Positions 24,938-33,653 of a stretch of DNA of 62,353 nucleotides are shown piece by piece. Source of the stretch: Nitrospira sp. (GTDB lineage: Bacteria > Nitrospirota > Nitrospiria > Nitrospirales > Nitrospiraceae). Location of the stretch: the NCBI GenBank assembly GCA_016788885.1, contig JAEURX010000047.1, positions 1 through 62,353 of the forward strand, written 5' to 3'. The notes beneath the pieces are model-generated. The model did no database searches, was not told the DNA's origin, and was given only the letters and a program-made list of their open reading frames with translations. Position numbers and translations under genes: made by a program. The stretch's first letter is position 1, and each line of letters opens with the position of its first letter.

Positions 24938-25347
24938 CCGCGCCGGTGACCGCTCTTGACTCACCAGTGAAGCGCGGCCTATCGTACGCGGGTGGGGGGA
25001 GTTAACGCCCCGGGGGAATATGTACAACAAGGGGATCGAGTGTTGAGGATGGTGTGCATGCCCGGCTCGTACCGGGAAGCCTGAAGTCCTCCCGAGGTCT
25101 CCGCCGTATCTACCTCTCCTCGGTAGGTGCGTCCTCCTCCCACCCAAATTACCCCGCATCGAACATGCTGTTCGTTCCGCATTCCTGCCTGCGTCATGTG
25201 ACGTCGCCCGTGTGTTGACTGCCGCGACGAGAATCCCCTCAAGGCTTGACTCTCCGGATCGTTCCCTGTAAACGACGAAGAGGATACGTATTGCTTCAGC
25301 CGGGTCTGCCATGCCGCCCGTTGTGAATTCCTTGCTTGAGAGGTTGA
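24938..25347. other. 410-bp intergenic region upstream of topoisomerase VI
   Basis: No convincing gene. Holds at least two promoter-like sequences on the plus strand: TTGACT (24956-24961)-N18-TATCGT (24980-24985), and the closer one at 25246-25274. A CCCCGGGG palindrome lies near 25009. Antisense open frames here carry no ribosome-binding site or family signature. Confidence 0.5.
25246..25274 (+). promoter_or_regulatory. Sigma-70-type promoter for topVIB-topVIA
   Basis: TTGACT (25246-25251), 17-base spacer, TAAACG (25269-25274). The transcript would start near 25281, about 67 bases before the subunit B start codon. Confidence 0.45.
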
Positions 25348-27462
25348 ATGGCCATCAAGACATCACGCTCACGTGCCGCTTCCTCCGCACCTGCAGCCGC
25401 ATCCGATTCGAGTGAGCCAGCCGCGACGCCGTCCCGTAAGAACGCTGAAACCGGAGCACCGTCCGCTTCCGGGGTGACGGCCGTGGAAATGGGGGCCCGG
25501 CAACGGGAGATTTCCGTCTCCGAATTTTTTACGAAGAACCGGCATCTGCTTGGATTCGACAACCCCCGCAAGGCGCTGCTGACCTGTGTCAAAGAAGCCG
25601 TCGACAATTCGCTGGATGCCTGTGAGGAAGCCGGGATCCTGCCGGATGTGACCGTGAAACTGGAGGTCGTGACGACCGGTCAGACTCCGGTCGCGCCGAG
25701 TCAGGCGACCCGATTTCGCATCACCGTCACCGACAATGGTCCGGGGATTGTCCGGCAGCAGATTCCGCGCGTGTTCGCCAAGTTGCTGTACGGCTCAAAG
25801 TTTCACCGCATGCGGATGAGCCGCGGGCAGCAGGGCATCGGGATTTCCGCCGCCGGCATGTACGGGCAACTGACGACCGGGAAACCGGTCAAGGTGATTT
25901 CCCGCACGGGTCCGCGGGCGGCGGCCCACTATTTCGAGGTGCAGATCGACACGAAGAAGAACGAGCCGCTGGTGCACGACAATAAACAAATCGAATGGCA
26001 TCAGCCGCAAGGGACTGAGGTGACCCTCGAGGTTGAGGGGCGGTATCAAAAGGGGCGGGCGTCGGTCGACGAATGGTTGGAGCAGACGTCAATTGCCAAT
26101 CCGCATGTGCGGCTGGTCTACCACACCCCTGAGGGTGAGACGAAGGAGTATCCTCGCACCTATCATGAATTGCCGCCGTCGCCGAAGGAAATCAAGCCCC
26201 ACCCCTACGGCATTGAATTCGGCGCCCTGCTGAAGATGCTGCAGGATACCAAGAGTCACACCGTCGCCGCATTTTTGGCCAGCGACTTTTGCCGTGTGTC
26301 TCCGGCGTTGGCGGAAGAGATGTGTAAAGCGGCCAAACTGTCGCCCAACACCAAGCCCCGTGACGTGAAACATCAGGCCGCGGAGATCTTGTACAAGACC
26401 ATCCAGGCCACCAAGATCATGGCGCCGCCGACGAACTGTATTTCCCCGATCGGAGAAAAGGCGATCCTGTCGGGTCTGTACAAGCAGATCAAGGGCGAGT
26501 TTTACACCGCGGTCAGTCGTCCGCCGGCGGTGTACCGGGGGTATCCGTTCATCATCGAGGCCGGACTGGCGTTCGGGAAAGGTCCGGAGGAGGCGACAAA
26601 GCCTCAGCAGGCCAGTGCGCCGCTCGCGGAAGGTGAGGACCACGGGCATGAAACGGAGCTAGCGCGGGTGATTCGGTATGCGAACCGGGTGCCGTTGCTC
26701 TATCAGCAATCCGCCTGCTCGACCTTCAAGGCCGTGCTTAGCACCACCTGGCGGAACTACGGTGTGAGCCAGTCGCGGGGCGCCTTGCCCGCCGGCCCGA
26801 TGGTGATTTTCGTGCACATGGCCTCCGTCTGGGTTCCCTTCACGAGCGAGTCGAAGGAAGCCATTGCGGACTATGACGAGATCCAGAAAGAAATCACGCT
26901 GGCGCTGCGTGAGGCAGGACGGCGATTGGGGATCTTCCTGCGGAGGCGTGAGCGGGCTGCGAGTGAATTCCGTCGCCGGAATATCTTCGATTTGTATATC
27001 GAGGAGGTGGTCGCCGCCTGTAATCGTTTGAAAGGTGGACACTTACCTGTCGAAAAATTGAAAGGGCAGCTGCATAAGATCGCGAGCTCGCGTACGGGCG
27101 GCATCAAGACCGATGAAGCGTTGGGGAAGACAGGTGCGGGACCTGAAGGATTGCCGCATTCGATCATCGTGACAGCTGAAGGAATCGAAGGCGAGACGGA
27201 GATTGCGCAGCAGGCTCCCGCGGCAGACGCCGGCACTCCGGTGTCGATGCCTGCGGATTCCGTCTCGGGACGGGATGCACCGGCAAAGACCAAGCGGGCC
27301 GCCAAGCCTAAGGCGGAACCCATGACACGCAAGGGGACCAGCAAGGCTAAGGCCGCAGGCGGGCAGCAGGACATGTTCGCCGTCGAGCCGACTCCGGCAA
27401 AAAAGGCGGCACCCCGTCGGCCATCATCCGGTGCAGCCAAGCCCACCCGTAAGAGGACATAG
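25348..27462 (+). CDS. top6B: DNA topoisomerase VI subunit B (GHKL ATPase)
   Basis: ATPase subunit of the archaeal-type type IIB topoisomerase. 704 residues: a disordered Ala/Ser/Pro-rich N-terminus (1-45), the GHKL ATPase with KEAVDNSLDACEEAG (Asn87 for Mg/ATP), VTDNGPGI at 128-134 and the lid SRGQQGIGISAAGMY at 158-172, an H2TH-like segment, and a transducer domain ending near residue 560. The last ~110 residues are Ala/Lys/Pro-rich (TKRAAKPKAEPMTRKGTSKA), longer than archaeal subunits of about 530 residues. Subunit A follows 8 bp downstream. Topo VI relaxes and decatenates DNA using ATP. Confidence 0.95.
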   Translation: MAIKTSRSRAASSAPAAASDSSEPAATPSRKNAETGAPSASGVTAVEMGARQREISVSEFFTKNRHLLGFDNPRKALLTCVKEAVDNSLDACEEAGILPDVTVKLEVVTTGQTPVAPSQATRFRITVTDNGPGIVRQQIPRVFAKLLYGSKFHRMRMSRGQQGIGISAAGMYGQLTTGKPVKVISRTGPRAAAHYFEVQIDTKKNEPLVHDNKQIEWHQPQGTEVTLEVEGRYQKGRASVDEWLEQTSIANPHVRLVYHTPEGETKEYPRTYHELPPSPKEIKPHPYGIEFGALLKMLQDTKSHTVAAFLASDFCRVSPALAEEMCKAAKLSPNTKPRDVKHQAAEILYKTIQATKIMAPPTNCISPIGEKAILSGLYKQIKGEFYTAVSRPPAVYRGYPFIIEAGLAFGKGPEEATKPQQASAPLAEGEDHGHETELARVIRYANRVPLLYQQSACSTFKAVLSTTWRNYGVSQSRGALPAGPMVIFVHMASVWVPFTSESKEAIADYDEIQKEITLALREAGRRLGIFLRRRERAASEFRRRNIFDLYIEEVVAACNRLKGGHLPVEKLKGQLHKIASSRTGGIKTDEALGKTGAGPEGLPHSIIVTAEGIEGETEIAQQAPAADAGTPVSMPADSVSGRDAPAKTKRAAKPKAEPMTRKGTSKAKAAGGQQDMFAVEPTPAKKAAPRRPSSGAAKPTRKRT

Positions 27463-27470
27463 GACAGGTT

Positions 27471-28577
27471 ATGGCACAGGCAAAACCCAAGAAGAACGGC
27501 ATCGTAGGCAAGAAGCTGGTCGGCATGGCCGATGTGGTGATTGCGGCGGCACAACGTGCAAAAGACCCCACCTTCGAGATTCCGATCCGTGCGTTGTCGA
27601 ATGTGTCGTTCAATCCCCGTCGCGGGCTGATCGAAATGGGGGACAAGAAGCAGTCCCGTTCGTTCTTCAACGTCGGCATGGCAAAAAAGTTCATGCAGAC
27701 CATGCTGGTCGCGGATGCGTTGGCCGAGCTGCAGCAGGCCGATCTGACAACCTCGTTGAGGGAAATCTACTACCGCACGAAGCACACGATCCAAGACTCG
27801 CACGAAAACACGTTTGATACGCAGGACGAGTCCGACCCGATCATCGAGGATCTCGAAGTGTCGTTGGTGGCCTTGCGTGAGGAACTCCACGTGCGAGCGG
27901 AGAACAGTGGGAGCATCGTCGGGCCGGTGGTCTTTGGCGATGACGGCGATCGGGTGGATTGCGCCAAGCTGGGCAAGGGCGGCTATTCCGTACCCTCCAT
28001 CGTCGAGCCGGAGTATCTCGAAATCCGTCGTTGCACGGCCGATTTTCTTCTCTTGGTGGAAAAGGGCACCCAGTGGAACCGGCTGTCGGAAGACAAGTTC
28101 TGGCGGCGCTACAATTGCGTGCTGCTGACCGGCAACGGTCAGCCGCCGCGCGGTGTCAGACGGCTGGCGCGCCGTCTGCATGAAGAATACAAATTGCCCG
28201 TCTACGTGCTGGTGGACAACGATCCCTGGGGGTACTATATCTATTCCGTCGTGAAGCAGGGGTCGATCAATCTCGCGTTTGAAAGCCAACGGATGGCCAT
28301 TCCGAAAGCGAAATTTATCGGGCTGTCCAGCGCGGACCCGGAACGGTACGAGTTACCGCGCAACGTGGGGATCAAACTGAACGAGAAGGACATCACCCGC
28401 GCGAAAGAACTGCTGAACTATCAATGGTTCCAGAAGCCCGCGTGGCAGCAGGAAATCAAACGCATGCTCACGAGCGGGCTGAAGTACGAACTCGATGCGT
28501 TAGCCAACAAAGACTTTCAGTACTTGACCAAGAAGTACCTGCCGAGAAAATTGAAAGAGAAGGATTGGCTGGACTAG
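27471..28577 (+). CDS. top6A: DNA topoisomerase VI subunit A (Spo11-like)
   Basis: DNA-cleaving subunit of topoisomerase VI. 368 residues: a winged-helix domain with the tyrosine pair in SLREIYYRT (Tyr100/Tyr101; one of them is the DNA-linking residue) and a Toprim domain with Glu197 (LLVEKGTQW) and the D-x-D motif in YVLVDNDPWGYYIYS (Asp249, Asp251). TGNGQPPRGVRRLARRLHEE matches archaeal subunits well. All catalytic residues are present, so the enzyme should be active. Cotranscribed with subunit B. Confidence 0.95.
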   Translation: MAQAKPKKNGIVGKKLVGMADVVIAAAQRAKDPTFEIPIRALSNVSFNPRRGLIEMGDKKQSRSFFNVGMAKKFMQTMLVADALAELQQADLTTSLREIYYRTKHTIQDSHENTFDTQDESDPIIEDLEVSLVALREELHVRAENSGSIVGPVVFGDDGDRVDCAKLGKGGYSVPSIVEPEYLEIRRCTADFLLLVEKGTQWNRLSEDKFWRRYNCVLLTGNGQPPRGVRRLARRLHEEYKLPVYVLVDNDPWGYYIYSVVKQGSINLAFESQRMAIPKAKFIGLSSADPERYELPRNVGIKLNEKDITRAKELLNYQWFQKPAWQQEIKRMLTSGLKYELDALANKDFQYLTKKYLPRKLKEKDWLD

Positions 28578-28596
28578 TGCCGGCCGTGAGGGGATC

Positions 28597-29019
28597 GTGA
28601 GGACACAGGGGCTGGTCCGGCGGTTGATGCATGTGCAGGCGTTCGGCGTCGGGCTCGGTGCGTTGTTGTGGCTGGCGCCCGCGCTCGGGATCGCGCAGAC
28701 GACCTCGCCGCCTTCCCCTCAACAAACGCCGCAGGGCCAGAGCGCTCAGACTCCTGGAATTCAGCCGCTGATTCAGAATCCCTTCGCGCAGCAATCCACC
28801 ATCTCGTCGACCGCCTCCGGGGCCAGTGCGCCCCAAAGCAACACCGTGCCATCCAGCCAAGGCAAGTCGTTCGGGACTATCGGCAAAGGGTTGCCGGGAA
28901 TGACAGGCGGGCCGGCCCTGAACGCTCCCCTGGGATCGCAGGATCCTTCCTCACGCTATATGCGGCCCACCGTGATTCCGCCGCTGTTCTGCGATCCAGC
29001 CATCAACATTCCTTGCTGA
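28597..29019 (+). CDS. Secreted Gln/Pro/Ser-rich protein
   Basis: 140 residues from GTG. An N-terminal hydrophobic signal (FGVGLGALLWLAPALGIAQ) is followed by low-complexity Gln/Pro/Ser/Thr sequence (TTSPPSPQQTPQGQSAQTPG) and a C-terminus with two cysteines (PPLFCDPAINIPC). No recognised domain. It lies 20 bp after the topoisomerase VI genes and may be read from the same transcript, though no functional link is evident. Confidence 0.5.
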   Translation: MRTQGLVRRLMHVQAFGVGLGALLWLAPALGIAQTTSPPSPQQTPQGQSAQTPGIQPLIQNPFAQQSTISSTASGASAPQSNTVPSSQGKSFGTIGKGLPGMTGGPALNAPLGSQDPSSRYMRPTVIPPLFCDPAINIPC

Positions 29020-29069
29020 TTGGCGCGGTCGAGGAAACGAGCGAGCCGAGACTTTGCCTTTGAGGTCTT

Positions 29070-29504
29070 TCAGGATTTTCGCGTGAAGGTGCCGCGTGGT
29101 TCGATCCGGATGCTGCCGGTCGGCGTCATGGCGCCCTGAGGGTTCTCGGCGTCCAGCCACACGTTGAAGCGGACGGTGCCGGGTTTGCCGAAGCAGAGAC
29201 TGGCGTATTGCAGCGGCGCGATCGTCACCGTGTCCTGCGCCACACCGAATTGGGAGAATCCCCTCCCGCACTCGAGACGTGTTGGATTGCCTTCTTCGAG
29301 CAGCCGTAACCGGACTGGTTCGGAATTCAGATTCTGCCAGCGAATCTCATCGCCGATCTGTACAATCAACTGTCGAGGGGCGATGTCCGTTCGGATATTG
29401 AAGTACCGAACGGTGCCTGTGAGCTTGGAGTTGGGTGTTGTGGTGCACCCGCTGACGAAGCCGGCCGTGAGAAGCAGTAGACAGCATGCAATGACGGTAC
29501 GCAT
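29070..29504 (-). CDS. Cupredoxin-like lipoprotein
   Basis: 144 residues from ATG at 29504 with lipobox VSGC. The mature part has the beta-sandwich pattern of plastocyanin-like domains (PRQLIVQIGDEIRWQNLNSEPVRLRLLE ... APLQYASLCFGKPGTVRFNVW). A complete blue-copper ligand set (His...Cys-x-x-His/Met) is not visible: there is no His in the usual places, so copper binding is doubtful. It is divergent from the DUF1800/DUF1501 genes. Confidence 0.6.
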   Translation of the reverse strand: MRTVIACCLLLLTAGFVSGCTTTPNSKLTGTVRYFNIRTDIAPRQLIVQIGDEIRWQNLNSEPVRLRLLEEGNPTRLECGRGFSQFGVAQDTVTIAPLQYASLCFGKPGTVRFNVWLDAENPQGAMTPTGSIRIEPRGTFTRKS

Positions 29505-29602
29505 GGGCGATCCTACAAAAACCGCGCAGGCCTGCGCCACTAGGATTGTTACCAGGTGAGGGCGAGGCAGAAGTACCTGTCAACCAGCGAGACCTCGGAT
29601 CG

Positions 29603-29630
29603 TTGTCCTGCATAACAATCACGGTATTGT
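29603..29630 (+). promoter_or_regulatory. Possible promoter for the DUF1800-DUF1501 operon
   Basis: TTGTCC (29603-29608), 16-base spacer, TATTGT (29625-29630). It predicts a start site near 29637, only about 7 bases before the ATG at 29644. Confidence 0.35.
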
Positions 29631-29643
29631 GCGAGCACCGCCC

Positions 29644-30966
29644 ATGACGCTGACCTTCGATGAAGCCCGTCATCTCCTGTCCCGTACAGGTTTCGGTGGA
29701 TCTCTCGACGACATCAGACGATTCATGACATTCGATCGCCGGGCTGCGGTTGCGCAGGTGCTCTCCATCACCACGACCAAGGCTCGTACTCCGCCGCCGG
29801 TGTGGATCCACGGGTTGCCTCCCTTGCACCACAGGCGTGCGCGGTGGAGCGAGCAGGAGCGGAAAACCTTCCATGAGCAACTGAAAATTCAGGGCCGGGA
29901 ATTAAAAACCTGGTGGTATCGTGAGCTTGTCACGACGCCCAATCCGCTCTTGGAGCGGATGACGCTCTTCTGGCACAACCACTTCACCTCGAGTGTGCAC
30001 AAGGTCAGATGGCCCGCCTTCCTCTATCAGCAGAACGTGCTCTTGCGGCTTCATGCGATGGGGTCCTTTCGGACGCTGCTTCATGCCATTGCGAAGAATC
30101 CCGCCATGCTGCTCTATCTTGATACACAGACGAACCGCAAGGAACATCCGAACGAAAACTTTGCCCGAGAACTCTTCGAGTTGTTTACGCTCGGTGAGGG
30201 GCATTATCACGAACAGGACATCAAGGAAGCGGCGCGCGCTTTTGCCGGATGGCACCTGGATCTGCGCACCGGGGCATTTCGTGTCGATGTGCGACATTTC
30301 GACGACGGGCAGAAAACCCTATTCGGCAAGACCGGCCGTTTTGAGGGCGACGACGTATTGTCGCTGACGCTGGAGCAGCCTCAGGTCGCCCGCTATCTCA
30401 CGGGGAAGCTCTGGAGAGAGTTTGTGTCCGATGAACCGGAGCCGGATGAACTGGCGCGCCTCGCCGAGTCGTTCAGGCGAAGCAACTACGAGATAGGCCC
30501 ATTGTTGCGTGACCTCTTCCTGACGCCACAGTTCTGGGCGCCGGAGAATCGCGGTGTCCTGATCAAGTCTCCGGTGGAACTGTTGGTGGGCACCATGAGG
30601 CTCTTCAATGTTCCGATAGAAGACGCCTCACATCTGATCGGTGTCGCTCGCCGGATCGGCCAGGATGTGTTTGATCCGCCTAACGTGAAAGGTTGGCCGG
30701 GCGGGACTCGCTGGATTACCACGTCCACGCTACTGGATCGGCACCAGGTCCTGCATCGGATGATCCGCGGCCATGAATTGGGCCATCCGCAAGGCATGGG
30801 CGAAATGAATCCGTCGCATGGGGAGAACTGGCTTGCCACGGCACCTCTCGATCTGGTGCAAGCGACGCTGCTTCCGTTGGCGCCGGTACAGCCGGTCGTA
30901 CTCGAGGAGGATCGTACCCAAGTCGTCCATCAGTTGGTCTTGGATCCGGTGTATCAGTTGAAGTGA
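29644..30966 (+). CDS. DUF1800 family protein
   Basis: 440 residues. The start MTLTFDEARHLLSRTGFGG and the central ERMTLFWHNHFTSSVHKVRWP, NPAMLLYLDTQTNRKEHPNENFARELFELFTLGEGHYHEQDIKEAARAFAGW are the hallmark blocks of DUF1800. Members are commonly paired with DUF1501 proteins, as here; no biochemical activity is known. No signal peptide is obvious. An upstream in-frame GTG at 29629 overlaps the predicted -10 box and is less likely. Confidence 0.9.
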   Translation: MTLTFDEARHLLSRTGFGGSLDDIRRFMTFDRRAAVAQVLSITTTKARTPPPVWIHGLPPLHHRRARWSEQERKTFHEQLKIQGRELKTWWYRELVTTPNPLLERMTLFWHNHFTSSVHKVRWPAFLYQQNVLLRLHAMGSFRTLLHAIAKNPAMLLYLDTQTNRKEHPNENFARELFELFTLGEGHYHEQDIKEAARAFAGWHLDLRTGAFRVDVRHFDDGQKTLFGKTGRFEGDDVLSLTLEQPQVARYLTGKLWREFVSDEPEPDELARLAESFRRSNYEIGPLLRDLFLTPQFWAPENRGVLIKSPVELLVGTMRLFNVPIEDASHLIGVARRIGQDVFDPPNVKGWPGGTRWITTSTLLDRHQVLHRMIRGHELGHPQGMGEMNPSHGENWLATAPLDLVQATLLPLAPVQPVVLEEDRTQVVHQLVLDPVYQLK

Positions 30967-30975
30967 GGTTCCCTC

Positions 30976-32184
30976 ATGACGAATCGAATGACCCGTCGCG
31001 CTCTCCTGAAGGCCGGGCTGGCCCTGCCGCTGTTGTTGTGGCGTGCTTCGCCGCCGGCGCGAACATGGGCCGCTGAAGCCAGGACCTCCTCCGGTGTCGG
31101 TTCGATTCGAGAGCGGATCCTGCTGCTGGTTGAACTGCATGGTGGAAACGACGGGCTGAATACCCTCATTCCCTATGCGAGTGAGGCGTACTATCGTGCT
31201 CGTCCTCAACTGGCTATTCCCCGCGATCAGGTTCGTCAATTGACCTCGAACGTCGGACTGCACCCTGCGCTCTCATCCCTGATGCCTCTCTGGGAAGGGA
31301 AAGAGATGGCCTGGGTGCAGGGTGTCGGCTATCCCAGGCCGAACCGGTCGCATTTCCGGTCGATCGAGATTTGGGATACGGCCTCGGATAGTGAGCAGGT
31401 CCTGGATCAAGGATGGTTGTCAGGCTTCTTCGAACGTGTTCCATTGCCGGCGCGATTTACGGCGGAGGGAATTGTGCTGGGCAAGGGGGATGCCGGTCCA
31501 CTGAGTGGAGGAACGGCGCGCACCATTGCGCTCCACGATCCCGCACAGTTTCTGCACCAGGCCGGATCGGTCAAGCCGGCCGTGTTCAGGACGACAAATC
31601 GAGCATTGGCGCATATTCTGGACGTGCGACGGGAGATTACCCACGCCGCGAATGATTTGCAGGGCCGTATTCAGCAGGGTCCCCTCGTCGAACAGGCATT
31701 TCCCGTGCATCGCTTCGGGAGACAGATGGAACTGGCGGCCAGGTTGATTGCCGCCAAGGTTCCGGTTGCGGTGATCAAGGTAACCCATGGAAGTTTTGAT
31801 ACCCACGCCGGCCAGTTGGCCACTCACCATCGGCTGCTGGAGGAACTGGCTCAGGGGCTGGTGGCCTTTCGTGCGGCGATGGAGCAACTGGGGCTTTGGC
31901 AGGACATCCTGGTGATGACCTATTCGGAGTTTGGCCGCCGAGTCGCCGAGAATGCCAGCCATGGAACCGACCATGGCACGGCGGCGCCGCACGTGTTTCT
32001 GGGGGGGCGAGTGAAAGGCGGACTCTATGGGGCGGCTTCGTCACTGACGGATTTACAGGACAATGATCTAAAGCATACCGTGGATTTTCGGAGCCTGTAT
32101 GCGACGGTGGGCGAGAAGTGGTGGGGGGTGTCTGGCGCGTCGATCGGTTTTGGGCGTTACCCGGTGCTCGACGTGTTGGCTTGA
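30976..32184 (+). CDS. DUF1501 family protein with Tat signal
   Basis: 402 residues. The N-terminus MTNRMTRRALLKAGLALPLL is a twin-arginine signal, so the protein is exported folded. The body has the DUF1501 pattern: LLLVELHGGNDGLNTLIPY, NRSHFRSIEIWDTA, HGSFDTHAGQLATHHRLLEEL, VMTYSEFGRRVAENASHGTDHGTAAPHVF. The many His/Asp/Glu residues in these blocks resemble the alkaline-phosphatase-like superfamily, to which DUF1501 is thought to be related. It starts 9 bp after DUF1800. Confidence 0.9.
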   Translation: MTNRMTRRALLKAGLALPLLLWRASPPARTWAAEARTSSGVGSIRERILLLVELHGGNDGLNTLIPYASEAYYRARPQLAIPRDQVRQLTSNVGLHPALSSLMPLWEGKEMAWVQGVGYPRPNRSHFRSIEIWDTASDSEQVLDQGWLSGFFERVPLPARFTAEGIVLGKGDAGPLSGGTARTIALHDPAQFLHQAGSVKPAVFRTTNRALAHILDVRREITHAANDLQGRIQQGPLVEQAFPVHRFGRQMELAARLIAAKVPVAVIKVTHGSFDTHAGQLATHHRLLEELAQGLVAFRAAMEQLGLWQDILVMTYSEFGRRVAENASHGTDHGTAAPHVFLGGRVKGGLYGAASSLTDLQDNDLKHTVDFRSLYATVGEKWWGVSGASIGFGRYPVLDVLA

Positions 32185-32194
32185 GCCGCGGGGC

Positions 32195-32223
32195 TTGATT
32201 TCACGCAGGATTCTTCCTATCCT
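32195..32223 (+). promoter_or_regulatory. Promoter for the Cys-rich secreted protein
   Basis: TTGATT (32195-32200), 17-base spacer, TATCCT (32218-32223). The start of transcription near 32230 leaves about 20 bases before the ATG at 32251, containing the AAGGAGG ribosome-binding site. Confidence 0.55.
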
Positions 32224-32250
32224 GGCGGACTCAGACAAGGAGGACGCCCC

Positions 32251-32625
32251 ATGCTGAAGCACAGACTGCGAGACATTCGAATGGTGTTGGCCGGCGGATT
32301 GGTGTCGTTGGTCCTGACATGGACGGGGGTGACGTTGCCCGTACAGGCGGAGATGCTCGGGGTGTCGAATGAGGCGTCCGGCAGTCAGTCGTCCGCACAC
32401 CGCAATACTGCACTGCAACAGACTCCGGCCCCGGTGGAGCCGTCGCTGCCGCTGCTCGTAGCTGAGGGGTCTAATTCCTGCGAGATCGTTTCCTGCGGCA
32501 TGGGAATCAAACAAACCTGCCAGATCACCTGTCCGGCCGATAAGACGCCCAAGTGCAGCTGCGACTGCGAGCGGAGCTTCGGTCCGATGTGTATGGACTA
32601 TAAGGCGAACTGTCGCTGCGAGTAG
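32251..32625 (+). CDS. Secreted cysteine-rich small protein
   Basis: 124 residues. The signal peptide (GLVSLVLTWTGVTLPVQAE) and a Ser/Gln/Pro linker are followed by a C-terminal domain of about 50 residues with ten cysteines (CEIVSCGMGIKQTC, CSCDCERSFGPMC, NCRCE). The spacing suggests several disulphides or a metal site outside the cytoplasm. No known family is recognised. It has its own promoter and a strong AAGGAGG ribosome-binding site. Confidence 0.7.
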   Translation: MLKHRLRDIRMVLAGGLVSLVLTWTGVTLPVQAEMLGVSNEASGSQSSAHRNTALQQTPAPVEPSLPLLVAEGSNSCEIVSCGMGIKQTCQITCPADKTPKCSCDCERSFGPMCMDYKANCRCE

Positions 32626-32640
32626 GGCTGTTGCCGCCGA

Positions 32641-32850
32641 TCACTCACTATCTGGTACAGAAGATTCTGACCCGCTCACCGTCAGGCTCGGTCCTGCCAC
32701 GCGGTATTGTTCTCCCGCCCACGCTCCCAGATCGATGATTTGACAGCGCTCGGAACAAAACGGACGCCAGGGATTGCCTTGCCAGGTGGTCGGCTGGTGG
32801 CATTCAGGACAGCGGCGTTGGGAAGAGGGAGAAGGAGACACGGCCTGCAC
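32641..32850 (-). CDS. yacG: DNA gyrase inhibitor YacG
   Basis: 69-residue zinc-binding protein. CPECHQPTTWQGNPWRPFCS and ERCQIIDLGAWAGEQYRV give the four zinc cysteines (C-x2-C ... C-x3-C) and the conserved IDLGxWxxExYR tail of YacG. In E. coli YacG binds GyrB and inhibits gyrase. Here it shares the window with topoisomerase VI, but they are not adjacent. Its stop is 15 bp from the convergent Cys-rich gene. Confidence 0.9.
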   Translation of the reverse strand: MQAVSPSPSSQRRCPECHQPTTWQGNPWRPFCSERCQIIDLGAWAGEQYRVAGPSLTVSGSESSVPDSE

Positions 32851-32873
32851 CTCTCGGCTGCTGATGGTTGGCG

Positions 32874-33548
32874 TTACTCTACCATCCTGGTGCCGAAGGC
32901 GGCAAATAACTCGCCGGTCAGGTAGGCCGTCTGTGCCGTGTCACGCCAATGTTTTCGGCGCATATAGTCGTTGAGCACCCGACCGTCGGCCGAGCGGTGG
33001 ACATGCGGTTGCGCAACGTTCATCCGGTACCGCTCGATGGCGCCGGCGACCCGGCTGATGAACACGATCGTGCCGTCGCGCTCGACCGCCTCCACGATTC
33101 CCACATGGGTCAGCGGGTCGTTGACGAGGCCATCGCCATTGAAGTCCCACGTATCGTTGAAAAAGACCAGATCGCCTGCCTGCACGATCGGCCCCCGGTG
33201 GAGACGTCCGTGTGTCCGTAGATGGCTGTAGATGAGACCGACGCCGTTTGATGGTCCCTCAGAGGTGCTGCCTTCATACAGATCGATGCCATGCGCCAGG
33301 TAGATGGCGCGTGTCACGCCGGCGCAATCATAGTTGATGCGCCGTCCCTGGCTCTCGATCGCTTTTGCGCCGACCAGGTTCGCGGCGGTCCGGACGATGG
33401 CCTGCTGGCGAGCATCGGCTGTGGTGGTGCGGCAGCAGTCAGGCAATGGGGTGATCATATGGCGGGGGACCTGCGATGAGGGGGTTGCGCAGGCGCTCAA
33501 GGCCGCAATCAGGAGCAGGTTGAACAGGGTGCGAACAAGTACCGGCAT
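32874..33548 (-). CDS. NlpC/P60-type lipoprotein (putative cell-wall peptidase)
   Basis: 224 residues with a lipoprotein signal (LSAC). The papain-like core has YDCAGVTRAIYLAHG (catalytic Cys after Asp), GDLVFFNDTWDFNGDGLVNDPLTHVGIVEAVERDG (catalytic His in THVGIV) and NGDG, a calcium-like loop. These fit NlpC/P60/CHAP amidases that cut peptidoglycan stem peptides. It may trim the cell wall from the outer membrane. It runs in the same direction as yacG, 23 bp upstream of it. Confidence 0.75.
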   Translation of the reverse strand: MPVLVRTLFNLLLIAALSACATPSSQVPRHMITPLPDCCRTTTADARQQAIVRTAANLVGAKAIESQGRRINYDCAGVTRAIYLAHGIDLYEGSTSEGPSNGVGLIYSHLRTHGRLHRGPIVQAGDLVFFNDTWDFNGDGLVNDPLTHVGIVEAVERDGTIVFISRVAGAIERYRMNVAQPHVHRSADGRVLNDYMRRKHWRDTAQTAYLTGELFAAFGTRMVE

Positions 33549-33653
33549 ACTGCTTCAAGTATAGCTGGTCCGTGGCTTTCCTGGATCCGACCAGATGCCA
33601 CTCGCTTCGGGCTGCCCGGCCAGCGTTCAATCAGGCAGCCTCCGAGTCTGCCG

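Noticed and set aside
26871-28289. 472-residue frame antisense to topoisomerase VI subunits
   Set aside because: Opposite two well-supported genes; no start signals.
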